NCBI GenBank assembly: GCA_021811525.1
Contig: JAJZOK010000026.1
Coordinates: 1-31,874, forward strand
Source: Thermoplasmata archaeon
GTDB taxonomy: Archaea > Thermoplasmatota > Thermoplasmata > Thermoplasmatales > Thermoplasmataceae
DNA length: 31,874 bases
Reading direction: 5' to 3'
Shown here: piece by piece, positions 8,360 through 16,001 of the stretch
Numbering within the stretch: position 1 is the stretch's first letter
Layout: each line of letters opens with the position of its first letter
Program-made: the position numbers and the translations under genes
The notes under the pieces: generated by a model
Databases searched by the model: none
The model's input: the letters and a program-made list of their open reading frames with translations, nothing else
Told to the model about the DNA's origin: nothing

Positions 8360-9567
8360 GACTTGGCTGGGCCAGGGAAAGGATGGACGTTACATCCCAG
8401 ATACGCGAGAGATTCATCCGTGAAAAGCCACTCAAGGGAGTGAAAATTTCCATGGCTTTGCATGTGGAAGCCAAGACAGGAATTTTCGCTCTTCTACTGC
8501 GGGAAGGAGGTGCAGAGATTAGAATGTCATCCTGCAATCCGCTAAGCTCAGATGACAGCGTCGTCAACTCTCTGAGGGACGATTATAAAATGGATGTTTA
8601 TGCAAAAAAGGGTGAAACTGAGGAGGAATACTATGAGTACCTCAATAAGACCCTTGACCTCAAGCCCAATGTCATAATCGATGATGGGGGCGACCTTGTC
8701 AAGATTGTGTCTGAAGACCGTACTGATCTTCTTGACAATATAATTGGGGGCAATGAGGAGACTACAACTGGCGTCGTGAGGCTCTTTGCGATGGAAAAAG
8801 CCGGCGCATTGAAATTCCCAATGTTTGATGTCAATGATGCAGAAATGAAGCACTTTTTTGACAACAGGTACGGAACAGGCCAGAGCACCCTTGATGGCAT
8901 TATGTCCGCCACTAATGTTCTGTTGGCAGGAAAGAAGATAGTTGTTGCAGGCTATGGCTGGTGTGGCAAGGGTATTGCCATGCGTATGAAGGGACTGGGT
9001 GGACTTGTTACTGTGACGGAGATTAACCCGGTCAAAGCTGTGGAAGCTGCAATGGATGGCTTCGACGTAAAGCCCATGAATCAGGCCATAAGGGAAGCGG
9101 ACCTAGTTGTAACTGCAACAGGAATGAAGAATGTGGTATCATACGCAGACCTGCTTGTGGCCAAGAAAAACCTCATACTGGCAAACTCTGGACACTTCAA
9201 CAATGAAATTCCTGTGAAAGAACTTGAGTCGAAGTCGCTGGAGAAAAGGCCGGTGAGAGAAACCATTAACAGGTACAAGCTTGAAAACGGGAATACCATT
9301 GACCTTATTGCGGACGGAAGGCTAGTTAACCTTGCAGCTGGCCAGGGACACCCGGTAGAGATTATGGATATGAGCTTCTCCATACAGGCATTGACAGCGG
9401 AATATCTAGTGAAGAACCACCAGAAACTTGAGAAGAAAGTGTATCCTGTTCCAAGAGATATTGATCTGGAAGTTGCAAACCTGAAACTCAAAGGGCTTGA
9501 TCTTTCCATTGACAAACTCAGCGATGAACAGAGGAAATACGCTGAGGAATGGAAGGAAGGAACCTGA
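8332..9567 (+). CDS. ahcY: S-adenosylhomocysteine hydrolase
   Basis: NAD-dependent enzyme that splits S-adenosylhomocysteine to adenosine (or, in some archaea, the inosyl analogue to inosine) and homocysteine, relieving product inhibition of methyltransferases such as Trm5. Visible elements are LHVEAKTG with H44, DDGGD near 117-121, EETTTG near 142, K161 and D166 in KFPMFDVND, the NAD loop GYGWCGKG (207-214) and NSGHFNNEI. The protein is 411 residues and ends in a DEQRKYAEEWKEGT-type tail, lacking the last C-terminal segment of the eukaryotic enzyme, as in thermophile forms. The start at 8332 overlaps the upstream gene by 28 bp but is needed for the conserved GWARERM N-terminus. Confidence 0.97.
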   Translation: MENTSKGFLRLGWARERMDVTSQIRERFIREKPLKGVKISMALHVEAKTGIFALLLREGGAEIRMSSCNPLSSDDSVVNSLRDDYKMDVYAKKGETEEEYYEYLNKTLDLKPNVIIDDGGDLVKIVSEDRTDLLDNIIGGNEETTTGVVRLFAMEKAGALKFPMFDVNDAEMKHFFDNRYGTGQSTLDGIMSATNVLLAGKKIVVAGYGWCGKGIAMRMKGLGGLVTVTEINPVKAVEAAMDGFDVKPMNQAIREADLVVTATGMKNVVSYADLLVAKKNLILANSGHFNNEIPVKELESKSLEKRPVRETINRYKLENGNTIDLIADGRLVNLAAGQGHPVEIMDMSFSIQALTAEYLVKNHQKLEKKVYPVPRDIDLEVANLKLKGLDLSIDKLSDEQRKYAEEWKEGT

Positions 9568-9570
9568 ACG

Positions 9571-9576
9571 GGTGAT
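9571..9576 (+). promoter_or_regulatory. Shine-Dalgarno site of apgM
   Basis: GGTGAT, complementary to the archaeal 16S 3' end, sits 7 nt before the ATG at 9584. Unlike most genes here, apgM looks translated from an internal SD site downstream of ahcY. Confidence 0.55.
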
Positions 9577-9583
9577 TTGAACC

Positions 9584-10798
9584 ATGAAGAAAATCTTCCT
9601 TATTGTTCTTGATGGGCTGGGGGACAGGCCTAATGTGGAACTTCAGGGCAGAACAGCACTTCAGGCAGCTTACAGGCCCACCCTTAACAGGCTTGTAAAG
9701 GAAGGGCAGGGCGGGATAATGCACCCTGTATCCCCCGGATACAGAACAGGATCAGATACCTCACACCTCTCACTGCTTGGTTATGACCCTGAAAAATTTT
9801 ACACTGGCAGGGGGCCATTTGAGGCTATGGGTCTTGGAATGACAGTTCTCGGCGGAGATGTTGCCTTCAGGGCAAACTTCGGAACTGTTGATGTAAATGG
9901 CGTGGTGACCGACAGAAGGGCCGGGAGGATTACATCCGGCACAGACAAACTTGCAGAAGCACTGTCTTTCTCTGTTGATGGAGTTGATTTCTTCGTAAGG
10001 GCGGGAGTTGAGCACCGGGCTGCCCTCGTCATGAGGGGCAAAGGCCTGATGGACCGCATAACTGATTCTGATCCGCATGAGCCTGGGCTGAAGGTGCGTG
10101 AGGTTAAGCCACTGGATGAAAAAGCGAAATTCACGGCTGATGTCCTGAACAAATACCTTTCTATGGTAAGGAAGAAACTAGCCGACAATCCAGTAAACAC
10201 AAAAAGGATAAAGGAAGGAAAGGAACCCGCTAATGAACTGCTCATAAGGGGGGCAGGGCAGGCGCCAACGCTCACGCCATTCAGCGATCTTTACGGACTG
10301 AAAGCCGCGTGCATATCCGGAATACCAATGATAACAGGCATTTGCCGCCTTGTAGGAATGGACAGCATAGCCGTGGAAGGTGCCACGGGGAGGCTCGATA
10401 GCGATTTCAGGGCGAAATTTGAAGCTGCTTACAGGACACTGAACAATTACGATTTCCTCATTATGAATATCAAGGCAACGGATGTTGCTGGGCATGACGG
10501 AGACCCCATCGCAAAGAGGGATGCTATACAGAGAATAGACGCTGCAATGAAAAATATTGACAAGATTCTGCAAGATACAGTGGTTTGTGTTACGGGCGAC
10601 CATTCGACGCCCTGCGCAATGAAAGACCATTCCGGAGATCCATTGCCCATATTATTCAATACAGGCGGAATAAGGAAAGACCGGGCAAAATTATTTGATG
10701 AAATATCATGCACTGTTGGTACCTATAACATCAATAGTGGAGATGTCATGAAAGTTCTGCTTCAGTTGTCTGACAGGGCAGAAAAATATGGAGCATGA
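9584..10798 (+). CDS. apgM: 2,3-bisphosphoglycerate-independent phosphoglycerate mutase (archaeal type)
   Basis: Interconverts 3- and 2-phosphoglycerate in glycolysis/gluconeogenesis; member of the alkaline-phosphatase-like metalloenzyme superfamily. The N-terminal metal motif is VLDGLGDRP (D10), the nucleophile serine lies in RTGSDTSH (S57), and the C-terminal metal ligands are in VTGDHSTPCAMKDHSGDP. At 404 residues it is the length of archaeal ApgM and well short of bacterial GpmI. It starts 16 bp after ahcY with a good SD site, so the two are probably co-transcribed. A T6 tract follows about 50 nt after the stop. Confidence 0.96.
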   Translation: MKKIFLIVLDGLGDRPNVELQGRTALQAAYRPTLNRLVKEGQGGIMHPVSPGYRTGSDTSHLSLLGYDPEKFYTGRGPFEAMGLGMTVLGGDVAFRANFGTVDVNGVVTDRRAGRITSGTDKLAEALSFSVDGVDFFVRAGVEHRAALVMRGKGLMDRITDSDPHEPGLKVREVKPLDEKAKFTADVLNKYLSMVRKKLADNPVNTKRIKEGKEPANELLIRGAGQAPTLTPFSDLYGLKAACISGIPMITGICRLVGMDSIAVEGATGRLDSDFRAKFEAAYRTLNNYDFLIMNIKATDVAGHDGDPIAKRDAIQRIDAAMKNIDKILQDTVVCVTGDHSTPCAMKDHSGDPLPILFNTGGIRKDRAKLFDEISCTVGTYNINSGDVMKVLLQLSDRAEKYGA

Positions 10799-10845
10799 TT
10801 TACAGTAGTCAGATATCCTAGAAAATGGCTTGCCTACATTCATAA

Positions 10846-10851
10846 TTTTTT
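10846..10851 (+). terminator. T-tract terminator after apgM
   Basis: A run of six T in an A/T-rich stretch, 48 nt after the stop codon, and a typical archaeal U-rich termination site. No stable hairpin is evident. Confidence 0.4.
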
Positions 10852-10874
10852 CAATAATTTCTTGAGTCAAAAAG

Positions 10875-10886
10875 ATTATATATATA
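10875..10886 (+). promoter_or_regulatory. Strong TATA box for the membrane protein at 10899
   Basis: ATTATATATATA ends 13 nt before the ATG, with its best centre about 21-23 nt upstream of it. This is one of the strongest TATA elements in the window and suggests high expression. Confidence 0.55.
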
Positions 10887-10898
10887 CCTGCTAATAGC

Positions 10899-11579
10899 AT
10901 GTCTGACAATTGGATGACACCTAAGGCTTTTGGTTTGGGAAATTTCAAGGAGAATCTTAAGGTCCACAGCTTGAAGAAGGAATATGACAAGAGAAATAAG
11001 AAGGATATCCTGACTTACTCACAGCCTAAAGGCATTTATTATTCCATAGTTTTTTCACTGCTGCTTTGGTGGATACCCATTGCTGGGCCCGCAATTGCCG
11101 GATATCTCGGTGGAAGAAAATCCGGAACCACTTCAAAGGCTCTCACTTCTTCCCTCATTGCCACCTCAATCATAATGATGATTACTTTCGCGATGGCGCC
11201 ATTTACGTCAGGCGCATTGTCAGGAGTGAACGAATACTTCAGCAATGGTGTCCTGACAGTAAGCCAGAGCCAATTGTTTGCTTATTCAGGACTTCTTAAC
11301 GACCTCTACACAGGATACGGCATCTTGAAGACTTTTACCCTCATTCTCCCAGGCTCTCTTGTACTTCTCAACATATTCAGCTACACAGGTGGATTCATGA
11401 GCACGCTCAAGACACAGGAAGACAATCTATCCTACAGTTATATGAGCAGGGATATTGATGAGAGGCTCAGGTCAGTCCGATCAACCCCAAAGGTTCAGAT
11501 GAGTAGAAGGGTCATCAAGGAATTCACAGACGGAACCAACGATGATGAAGATGGAGTTGGCGGTTGGAGCTATCTCTAA
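10899..11579 (+). CDS. Unknown membrane protein, about three TM segments
   Basis: I do not recognise a family. The 226-residue protein has a basic, soluble N-terminus (1-45) and hydrophobic segments near 46-70, 82-104 and 145-170. The first is broken by WWIPIAGPAIAGYLGG, a Gly/Pro-rich turn that looks like a re-entrant or hairpin membrane segment. A polar loop (105-142) and a charged C-terminal tail follow, starting basic and ending acidic (DDEDG) with the aromatic terminus GGWSYL. It is preceded by a strong TATA box and followed by a T6 tract, so it is probably monocistronic. A lineage-specific envelope protein is an inference only. Confidence 0.8.
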   Translation: MSDNWMTPKAFGLGNFKENLKVHSLKKEYDKRNKKDILTYSQPKGIYYSIVFSLLLWWIPIAGPAIAGYLGGRKSGTTSKALTSSLIATSIIMMITFAMAPFTSGALSGVNEYFSNGVLTVSQSQLFAYSGLLNDLYTGYGILKTFTLILPGSLVLLNIFSYTGGFMSTLKTQEDNLSYSYMSRDIDERLRSVRSTPKVQMSRRVIKEFTDGTNDDEDGVGGWSYL

Positions 11580-11592
11580 TCAAGCGTAACAA

Positions 11593-11598
11593 TTTTTT
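11593..11598 (+). terminator. T-tract after the unknown membrane protein
   Basis: Six T, 14 nt after the stop codon, immediately upstream of the serS promoter region. A U-rich archaeal terminator is likely. Confidence 0.35.
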
Positions 11599-11624
11599 AC
11601 CCCATATATCTTAACCACTCATCA

Positions 11625-12950
11625 ATGATAGACATCAAGCTTCTCAGGGAGGATCCAGGTTTATTCTACGATTCGTGTAAAGCCAGGGGCTTTGATACAA
11701 AGATACTGGACCAGTTCTTTGAACTGGATGAGAAATGGAGGGAGAACCTCAAGGCCATTAACCAGGTAAAACACGAAAAGAACACCCTGAGCCTTGAAGT
11801 CTCAACAGCAGTCAAGGAAGGCAGGGACCCTTCTCAAATAAAACAGAAAGTACGGGAACTTAACTCAAAATTAACTTTAATAGAGGGCGAACAGAAGGAA
11901 ATTGAAGATTCCAGAACGAGAATTGCAAAACTGATTCCCAATCTCCTAGACAAAGGGGCCCCACATTGCCTCACTGAAGAAGAGGCTGTTCTCGTACGCA
12001 CTTGGGGTAGGGCGAAGGTCTTCCAGGAAGATGTCGAAGCATTCAAAAGAGCAAGCAAGGGAATGGATTACGAACTGCTCATGAACCGGCCTGCGAGCCA
12101 TGTGGATCTTGTACAGGATATGGGGATTGTTGATCTCGAGAGAGCAGCTAAGACCTCCGGGGCAAGATTTTATTACATGAAGAACAGGCTAGTAAAGCTA
12201 GAACTAGCCCTTGTAAACTATGCACTAGATTTTCTTTCAGAAAGGGGGTTTGAACTTGTTGAACCTCCATTTATGCTTAACTACAGGGCAATGGAGGGTG
12301 CAACCGACGTTGAAACCTTCAAAGACACTTTGTATAAGATTGAAGGCGAGGATCTATACCTCATATCAACTGCAGAACACCCACTTGCAGCTTATTTCCA
12401 GGACGAGATACTTGAGGAAAACAGCCTGCCTGTGAGGCTGGCCGGAATGTCTCCATGTTTCAGGAAGGAGGCAGGTTCACATGGGAAGGACACAAAGGGC
12501 ATTTTCCGGGTGCACCAGTTCACAAAAATTGAACAGTTTATTTACTGCAGGCCTGAGGATTCCTGGGATTTCTTCGATGAACTGGTAAAAAATTCCGAGG
12601 ATATGTTCAGAAACCTGGAGTTACCTTACAGAGTTGTAAACATATGCTCAGGAGACTTGGGAAATCTTGCTGCCAGGAAATTTGACATAGAGGCATGGTT
12701 CCCTTCGCAGGGAAAATTCAGGGAAGTAGTTTCAGCTTCGAACGACACCGATTACCAGGCAAGGTCCCTGAATATAAGGTACAGGGCAAAGGGTGGGAAC
12801 AGGTTTGTCCACACACTCAACAGCACTGCAGTTGCAACCACAAGGGCACTTGTTGCCATTATGGAAAACAACCAACTCAAAGATCAAACCGGATTCCAGG
12901 TCCCGAAAGCATTGATTCCTTACACAGGCTTTGAAACCATTATAAAATAA
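11625..12950 (+). CDS. serS: Seryl-tRNA synthetase
   Basis: Class II aminoacyl-tRNA synthetase that charges tRNA-Ser. The N-terminal region (about 25-110) is highly charged and helical, the antiparallel coiled-coil tRNA-binding arm of the common bacterial-type SerRS. The catalytic core has TAEHPLAAYF, motif 2 (FRKEAG followed by FRVHQF) and motif 3 (LNSTAVATTRALVAIMENNQ). It is 441 residues long, normal for the family, and not the rare methanogen-type enzyme. The ATG at 11625 follows a short A/T-rich region with CATATATCTT about 19 nt upstream, rather close for a TATA box. The stop lies only 2 bp from the stop of the convergent flavoprotein gene. Confidence 0.96.
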   Translation: MIDIKLLREDPGLFYDSCKARGFDTKILDQFFELDEKWRENLKAINQVKHEKNTLSLEVSTAVKEGRDPSQIKQKVRELNSKLTLIEGEQKEIEDSRTRIAKLIPNLLDKGAPHCLTEEEAVLVRTWGRAKVFQEDVEAFKRASKGMDYELLMNRPASHVDLVQDMGIVDLERAAKTSGARFYYMKNRLVKLELALVNYALDFLSERGFELVEPPFMLNYRAMEGATDVETFKDTLYKIEGEDLYLISTAEHPLAAYFQDEILEENSLPVRLAGMSPCFRKEAGSHGKDTKGIFRVHQFTKIEQFIYCRPEDSWDFFDELVKNSEDMFRNLELPYRVVNICSGDLGNLAARKFDIEAWFPSQGKFREVVSASNDTDYQARSLNIRYRAKGGNRFVHTLNSTAVATTRALVAIMENNQLKDQTGFQVPKALIPYTGFETIIK

Positions 12951-12952
12951 AT

Positions 12953-14407
12953 TTACCTGGACCTCTCCGCATAAGCCATTTTTGCCGAGGTCGGGGAAAA
13001 TTTTTTCCACCGGTCTAGAATTGGAAGCCTGTCTTCGTTTACCTGGTCCATGACATTGAGATATCCTAGAATTCCGTTCACAGCTTTGTCTGCATCCCTG
13101 ACCGCACTTATGAGGTCCCTGGAAGTGTTTGTGGAATCCCCTCCTGAAAAGACTCCCTTTAGGGAAGTCATGCCTGTTTCATTGGTAATGGGTTGACCCT
13201 GGGGTGTTAATCGGAGATTCCTGAGATATTCATCTCCCATGAATCCATAATCGGTTTCCTGTCCTGTAGCCTCTATTATGAAATCTACATCTATTTCGTG
13301 TACCTTGTCCTTGTTTGGGACTGGCTTGGCGCGACCTCCCTTTTCGGTAACCATCTCATTCTGCCAATACCTGAGCTTTACAGCCCTGTTCCCTTCCTTG
13401 ACGTACTCGAATGGAGTTACTTCCCAGACATAATTGACATATTCCTCAATGGATTCCTCCATTTCCTCGTCTGCATTCATGCTAGGATATCCGGGGCGGT
13501 CAATTTCCCGCCTTCTGTACATGATGTATACGTTATTTGCGCCGAGCCTCATGGAGGTTCTGGATGAATCGTTGGCAGTGAATCCTCCACCGATGACCAC
13601 AACATTCTTCCCAACATCGATGTGTTCACCGAAACTAACTCTCCTCAGGAATTCTGTTGCATGGATTACATTTTCGGCATCACTGCCGGGGGTACCTGTC
13701 ATGTGTGGTTTCTGGTTACCCACTGAAATGTAAACGGCATCGTAGGACTTCAGTATCTCATCAAATGTGATGTCTTTTCCAACTTCCGTGTTAAGCTTTA
13801 CGTCAACGCCCTGTGAGATTATGAATCCTATCTCCTTGTCAATGACCTCTTGCGGAAGCCTGTATCTGGGGATACCAGTCTTCATAAACCCTCCCAGCGC
13901 AGGGAGTTTCTCAAACAATGTAACCTTAATCCCTTGAATAGACAGGTAATATGAGGCGGTCAGCCCAGATGGGCCACCACCGATAACTGCGACTTTTTTC
14001 CCGATAAATTTCTTCCTCGGGAGCTGCAGAATTTCACCATAATCATTGAACTTGTCAGCTGCGTAACGCTTTATGTGCCTGATAGCTATTGGGCCACCTG
14101 TATCATACATTACACAAATGTCTTCGCAAAGATGTGTGCATACCCTGCCTATTACTGCAGGAAAAGGAAGATTCTCAAAAACTATCCTGACTGTCTGGGC
14201 CGGATCGCCTACTGCCGTACTGTTAATATAACCGCCAATATCCAGGCTGGCAGGGCATGCCTGTGTGCAGATATTGCAGCCAATGCACCTGCTTGATTCG
14301 GCAATGGCTTCGCTATCAGTATACTCTTTTACTGGCTCCAGCTGGAAACTTTTAACCCTCTTCTGGGGGTCTTCATGTGCTATTTTGACACGCTCAAAAT
14401 TTAGCAT
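12953..14407 (-). CDS. GltD-like NAD(P)H oxidoreductase (glutamate-synthase small-subunit family)
   Basis: FAD/Fe-S NAD(P)H-dependent oxidoreductase of the glutamate synthase beta-subunit family, which passes electrons from NAD(P)H to a partner protein. The N-terminal Fe-S region has C41-x2-C44-x2-C47-x3-C51 and a second Cys set at C90, C94 and C98. The FAD loop VIGGGPSG is near 141-148 and the second dinucleotide fold [13 protein letters not shown] near 270. The C-terminal GATP-like region reads [11 protein letters not shown], then GVFSGGD. Length 484 matches GltD. There is no large GltB subunit nearby, so the partner is unknown; it could act with a remote glutamate synthase or a ferredoxin. 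It appears monocistronic, with a TATA-like box 35 nt upstream. Confidence 0.88.
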   Translation of the reverse strand: MLNFERVKIAHEDPQKRVKSFQLEPVKEYTDSEAIAESSRCIGCNICTQACPASLDIGGYINSTAVGDPAQTVRIVFENLPFPAVIGRVCTHLCEDICVMYDTGGPIAIRHIKRYAADKFNDYGEILQLPRKKFIGKKVAVIGGGPSGLTASYYLSIQGIKVTLFEKLPALGGFMKTGIPRYRLPQEVIDKEIGFIISQGVDVKLNTEVGKDITFDEILKSYDAVYISVGNQKPHMTGTPGSDAENVIHATEFLRRVSFGEHIDVGKNVVVIGGGFTANDSSRTSMRLGANNVYIMYRRREIDRPGYPSMNADEEMEESIEEYVNYVWEVTPFEYVKEGNRAVKLRYWQNEMVTEKGGRAKPVPNKDKVHEIDVDFIIEATGQETDYGFMGDEYLRNLRLTPQGQPITNETGMTSLKGVFSGGDSTNTSRDLISAVRDADKAVNGILGYLNVMDQVNEDRLPILDRWKKFSPTSAKMAYAERSR

Positions 14408-14436
14408 TATACGACCCTGTCCTTAAATCCCCACAT

Positions 14437-14447
14437 CAATTATAAAG
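14437..14447 (-). promoter_or_regulatory. TATA-like box for the GltD-like gene
   Basis: The minus strand reads CTTTATAATTG, centred about 35 nt upstream of the ATG at 14407, leaving a leader of around 10 nt. Confidence 0.4.
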
Positions 14448-14461
14448 ATTTTTTCACAGAT

Positions 14462-14491
14462 AGAGCAAATTTCCTGCTCTCAGTGAAATTT
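14462..14491 (-). other. Two overlapping inverted repeats in the 3' region of the TauE-DUF1634 operon
   Basis: AGAGCA (14462-14467) pairs perfectly with TGCTCT (14475-14480) across 7 nt. AAATTTC (14467-14473) pairs perfectly with GAAATTT (14485-14491) across 11 nt. The two hairpins share bases, so only one can form at a time. They lie just past the DUF1634 stop codon. No clear U-tract follows on the minus strand. Confidence 0.45.
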
Positions 14492-14497
14492 AAGCCA

Positions 14498-14887
14498 TCA
14501 GGTTATTCTCGGTATCACCAGCATAGCAAAAAACAGGTTGAAAAGCACAACAATGCTCATTGCCACGTAAAGCCTATTCTTGTCCTTCAGGAAGTCAATT
14601 ATTGCAATAAACACCACAGAAATAGGCGTGAAGATCAGGACCCACAGGCCTGTGGTTATATAGTAAATTCCATCCAGGGCGGCAAGACCCGCAGGTATTC
14701 CCCCAAGGGGAATGGAATGGGAGTCGAAGCTGTTGCTGAAATTTGAAAGATATGAAAGGGTGTGGTTCATTCCTCCGTTTCTGACAAATAAAAGAATGGT
14801 GCCAAACAGGATGAAGAATAGGCTTAGTACGACACCAGTTCTCAGTACATAGCTTGTTATGAGATCAAGATCAATTTCCTTTTGCAT
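14498..14887 (-). CDS. DUF1634 membrane protein, partner of the TauE/SafE exporter
   Basis: Small integral membrane protein (129 residues from the ATG at 14887). Three hydrophobic segments lie at about 10-35, 70-90 and 100-125, with the family's opening ITSYVLRTGVVLS and the central GLWVLIFTPISVV. DUF1634 proteins are commonly found beside TauE/SafE permeases, and here the gene overlaps the exporter's 3' end, so the two probably act together in anion export; biochemical role unknown. A GTG at 14899 would add four residues. I prefer the ATG because GGGGTG on the minus strand near 14900 gives it an SD site about 9 nt away. Co-translation with the exporter is likely. Confidence 0.8.
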   Translation of the reverse strand: MQKEIDLDLITSYVLRTGVVLSLFFILFGTILLFVRNGGMNHTLSYLSNFSNSFDSHSIPLGGIPAGLAALDGIYYITTGLWVLIFTPISVVFIAIIDFLKDKNRLYVAMSIVVLFNLFFAMLVIPRIT

Positions 14888-15857
14888 GTCTTTCAACACC
14901 CCTCACTGTAGATATGTAAAGCCCACTTATCATTATGAAAGCAAATATCGCCGAGACTACAACTTCCAGGTTAAGGGAAATGTTCAGTACCTGGGATTTC
15001 TGAAGTCCGCGCAGTAACATTTCTGCGCCCAGGAATGACAGTATGGCAAAGAATATCCACCTGATATTCTTGTTGGTTATTTTCATAAGGATCCTCGCCC
15101 CGATGAAAGAACCTATAAGGACGCCAATTGCTGTGGCTGCAGCAATGAATAACTGAATATATCCATTATACCAGTAAATGGAGCTACCTGTGGCAGCCGT
15201 AATTCCTATCATAAAGTTGCTAGTTGTGGTAGTTACCTTCATGGGTAAATTCATTGCCCAGTCCATTCCCAGAACCTTCAATGCTCCGCTTCCAATACCA
15301 AGAAGCCCTGAAATGACTCCGGCAAAAAACATTATAAATTCAGCGAGCCACCACCTTACTCCTTCATAATCGACCTTCTTTTTGAGTCTCTTATCATAAT
15401 AGGACCCTGTAAGCTGGAAAAGTTTTGTTGACCAGTCTGCCTTTATGGGGAGAGGCTCCTCGTACTTGCCCCTCTGGACTGTGGGAATCAGTGAGCCCAG
15501 CAGCACTACACCGAAAATTATGTAGATTGCCCAGGAATAATTGTTGTTATTGATGTATACCGCAGTAAGTGATCCTACTATGGCCCCTGCTGTAGTGGCA
15601 ATCTCAAGCCCAATCCCTATTTTTACATTGGTGATCTTTTCCCTTGTATATGCGCTAGCACTTCCAGCAGAAGTTGCGATGGTGGATACAAGGCTTGCAC
15701 CCGTCGCATAAATAATAGGAATTCCGTAAAATAATGATAGAAGTGGAACAAGCACCGTAGCCCCACCAAGGCCCGTCAGTGAGCCGATAGTCCCAGCTGC
15801 AATCCCTCCCACTACGATTGAAAGGAACTTTAGTGCTATGTATAGGATAGCAGTCAT
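14871..15857 (-). CDS. TauE/SafE family membrane exporter
   Basis: Eight- or nine-TM permease of the TauE/SafE (TSUP) family, which exports sulfite, sulfoacetate or other small organic/sulfur anions. The two pseudo-repeat signatures are visible: GTIGSLTGLGGATVLVPLL near 22-40, and in the second half GVISGLLGIGSGALKVLGM. A roughly 50-residue polar cytoplasmic loop (about 130-170, Lys-rich) separates the halves. Length 328 is slightly above average because of this loop. The ATG at 15857 is supported by a TATA box 28 nt upstream. In a sulfur-rich acidic habitat sulfite handling is plausible, but substrate cannot be read from sequence. Confidence 0.88.
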   Translation of the reverse strand: MTAILYIALKFLSIVVGGIAAGTIGSLTGLGGATVLVPLLSLFYGIPIIYATGASLVSTIATSAGSASAYTREKITNVKIGIGLEIATTAGAIVGSLTAVYINNNNYSWAIYIIFGVVLLGSLIPTVQRGKYEEPLPIKADWSTKLFQLTGSYYDKRLKKKVDYEGVRWWLAEFIMFFAGVISGLLGIGSGALKVLGMDWAMNLPMKVTTTTSNFMIGITAATGSSIYWYNGYIQLFIAAATAIGVLIGSFIGARILMKITNKNIRWIFFAILSFLGAEMLLRGLQKSQVLNISLNLEVVVSAIFAFIMISGLYISTVRGVERHAKGN

Positions 15858-15879
15858 TCAACCTTGAATCCCTGACTAC

Positions 15880-15890
15880 TATATATTTAT
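15880..15890 (-). promoter_or_regulatory. TATA box for the TauE/SafE operon
   Basis: The minus strand reads ATAAATATATA, centred about 28 nt upstream of the ATG at 15857. The rest of the 144-bp gap 15858-16001 shows no other clear element. Confidence 0.55.
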
Positions 15891-16001
15891 CTTCAGAAAC
15901 CTCGGCAAAATTGGAATCTGCGGGTTTTTACTTAAAATCCGATTTTTGTGATAAGTGCCATTCTTTAACTAATCCGAAGATTTCAACGGACATACCAAAT
16001 T

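Noticed and set aside
11603..11612. CATATATCTT as the serS TATA box
   Set aside because: Only about 19 nt from the ATG, too close for a typical leaderless promoter; mentioned in the serS entry but not called as a feature.
12995..13008. GGAAAATTTTTTCC as a serS terminator
   Set aside because: Within the coding end of the convergent flavoprotein; the symmetry comes from A/T homopolymers and the evidence is weak.
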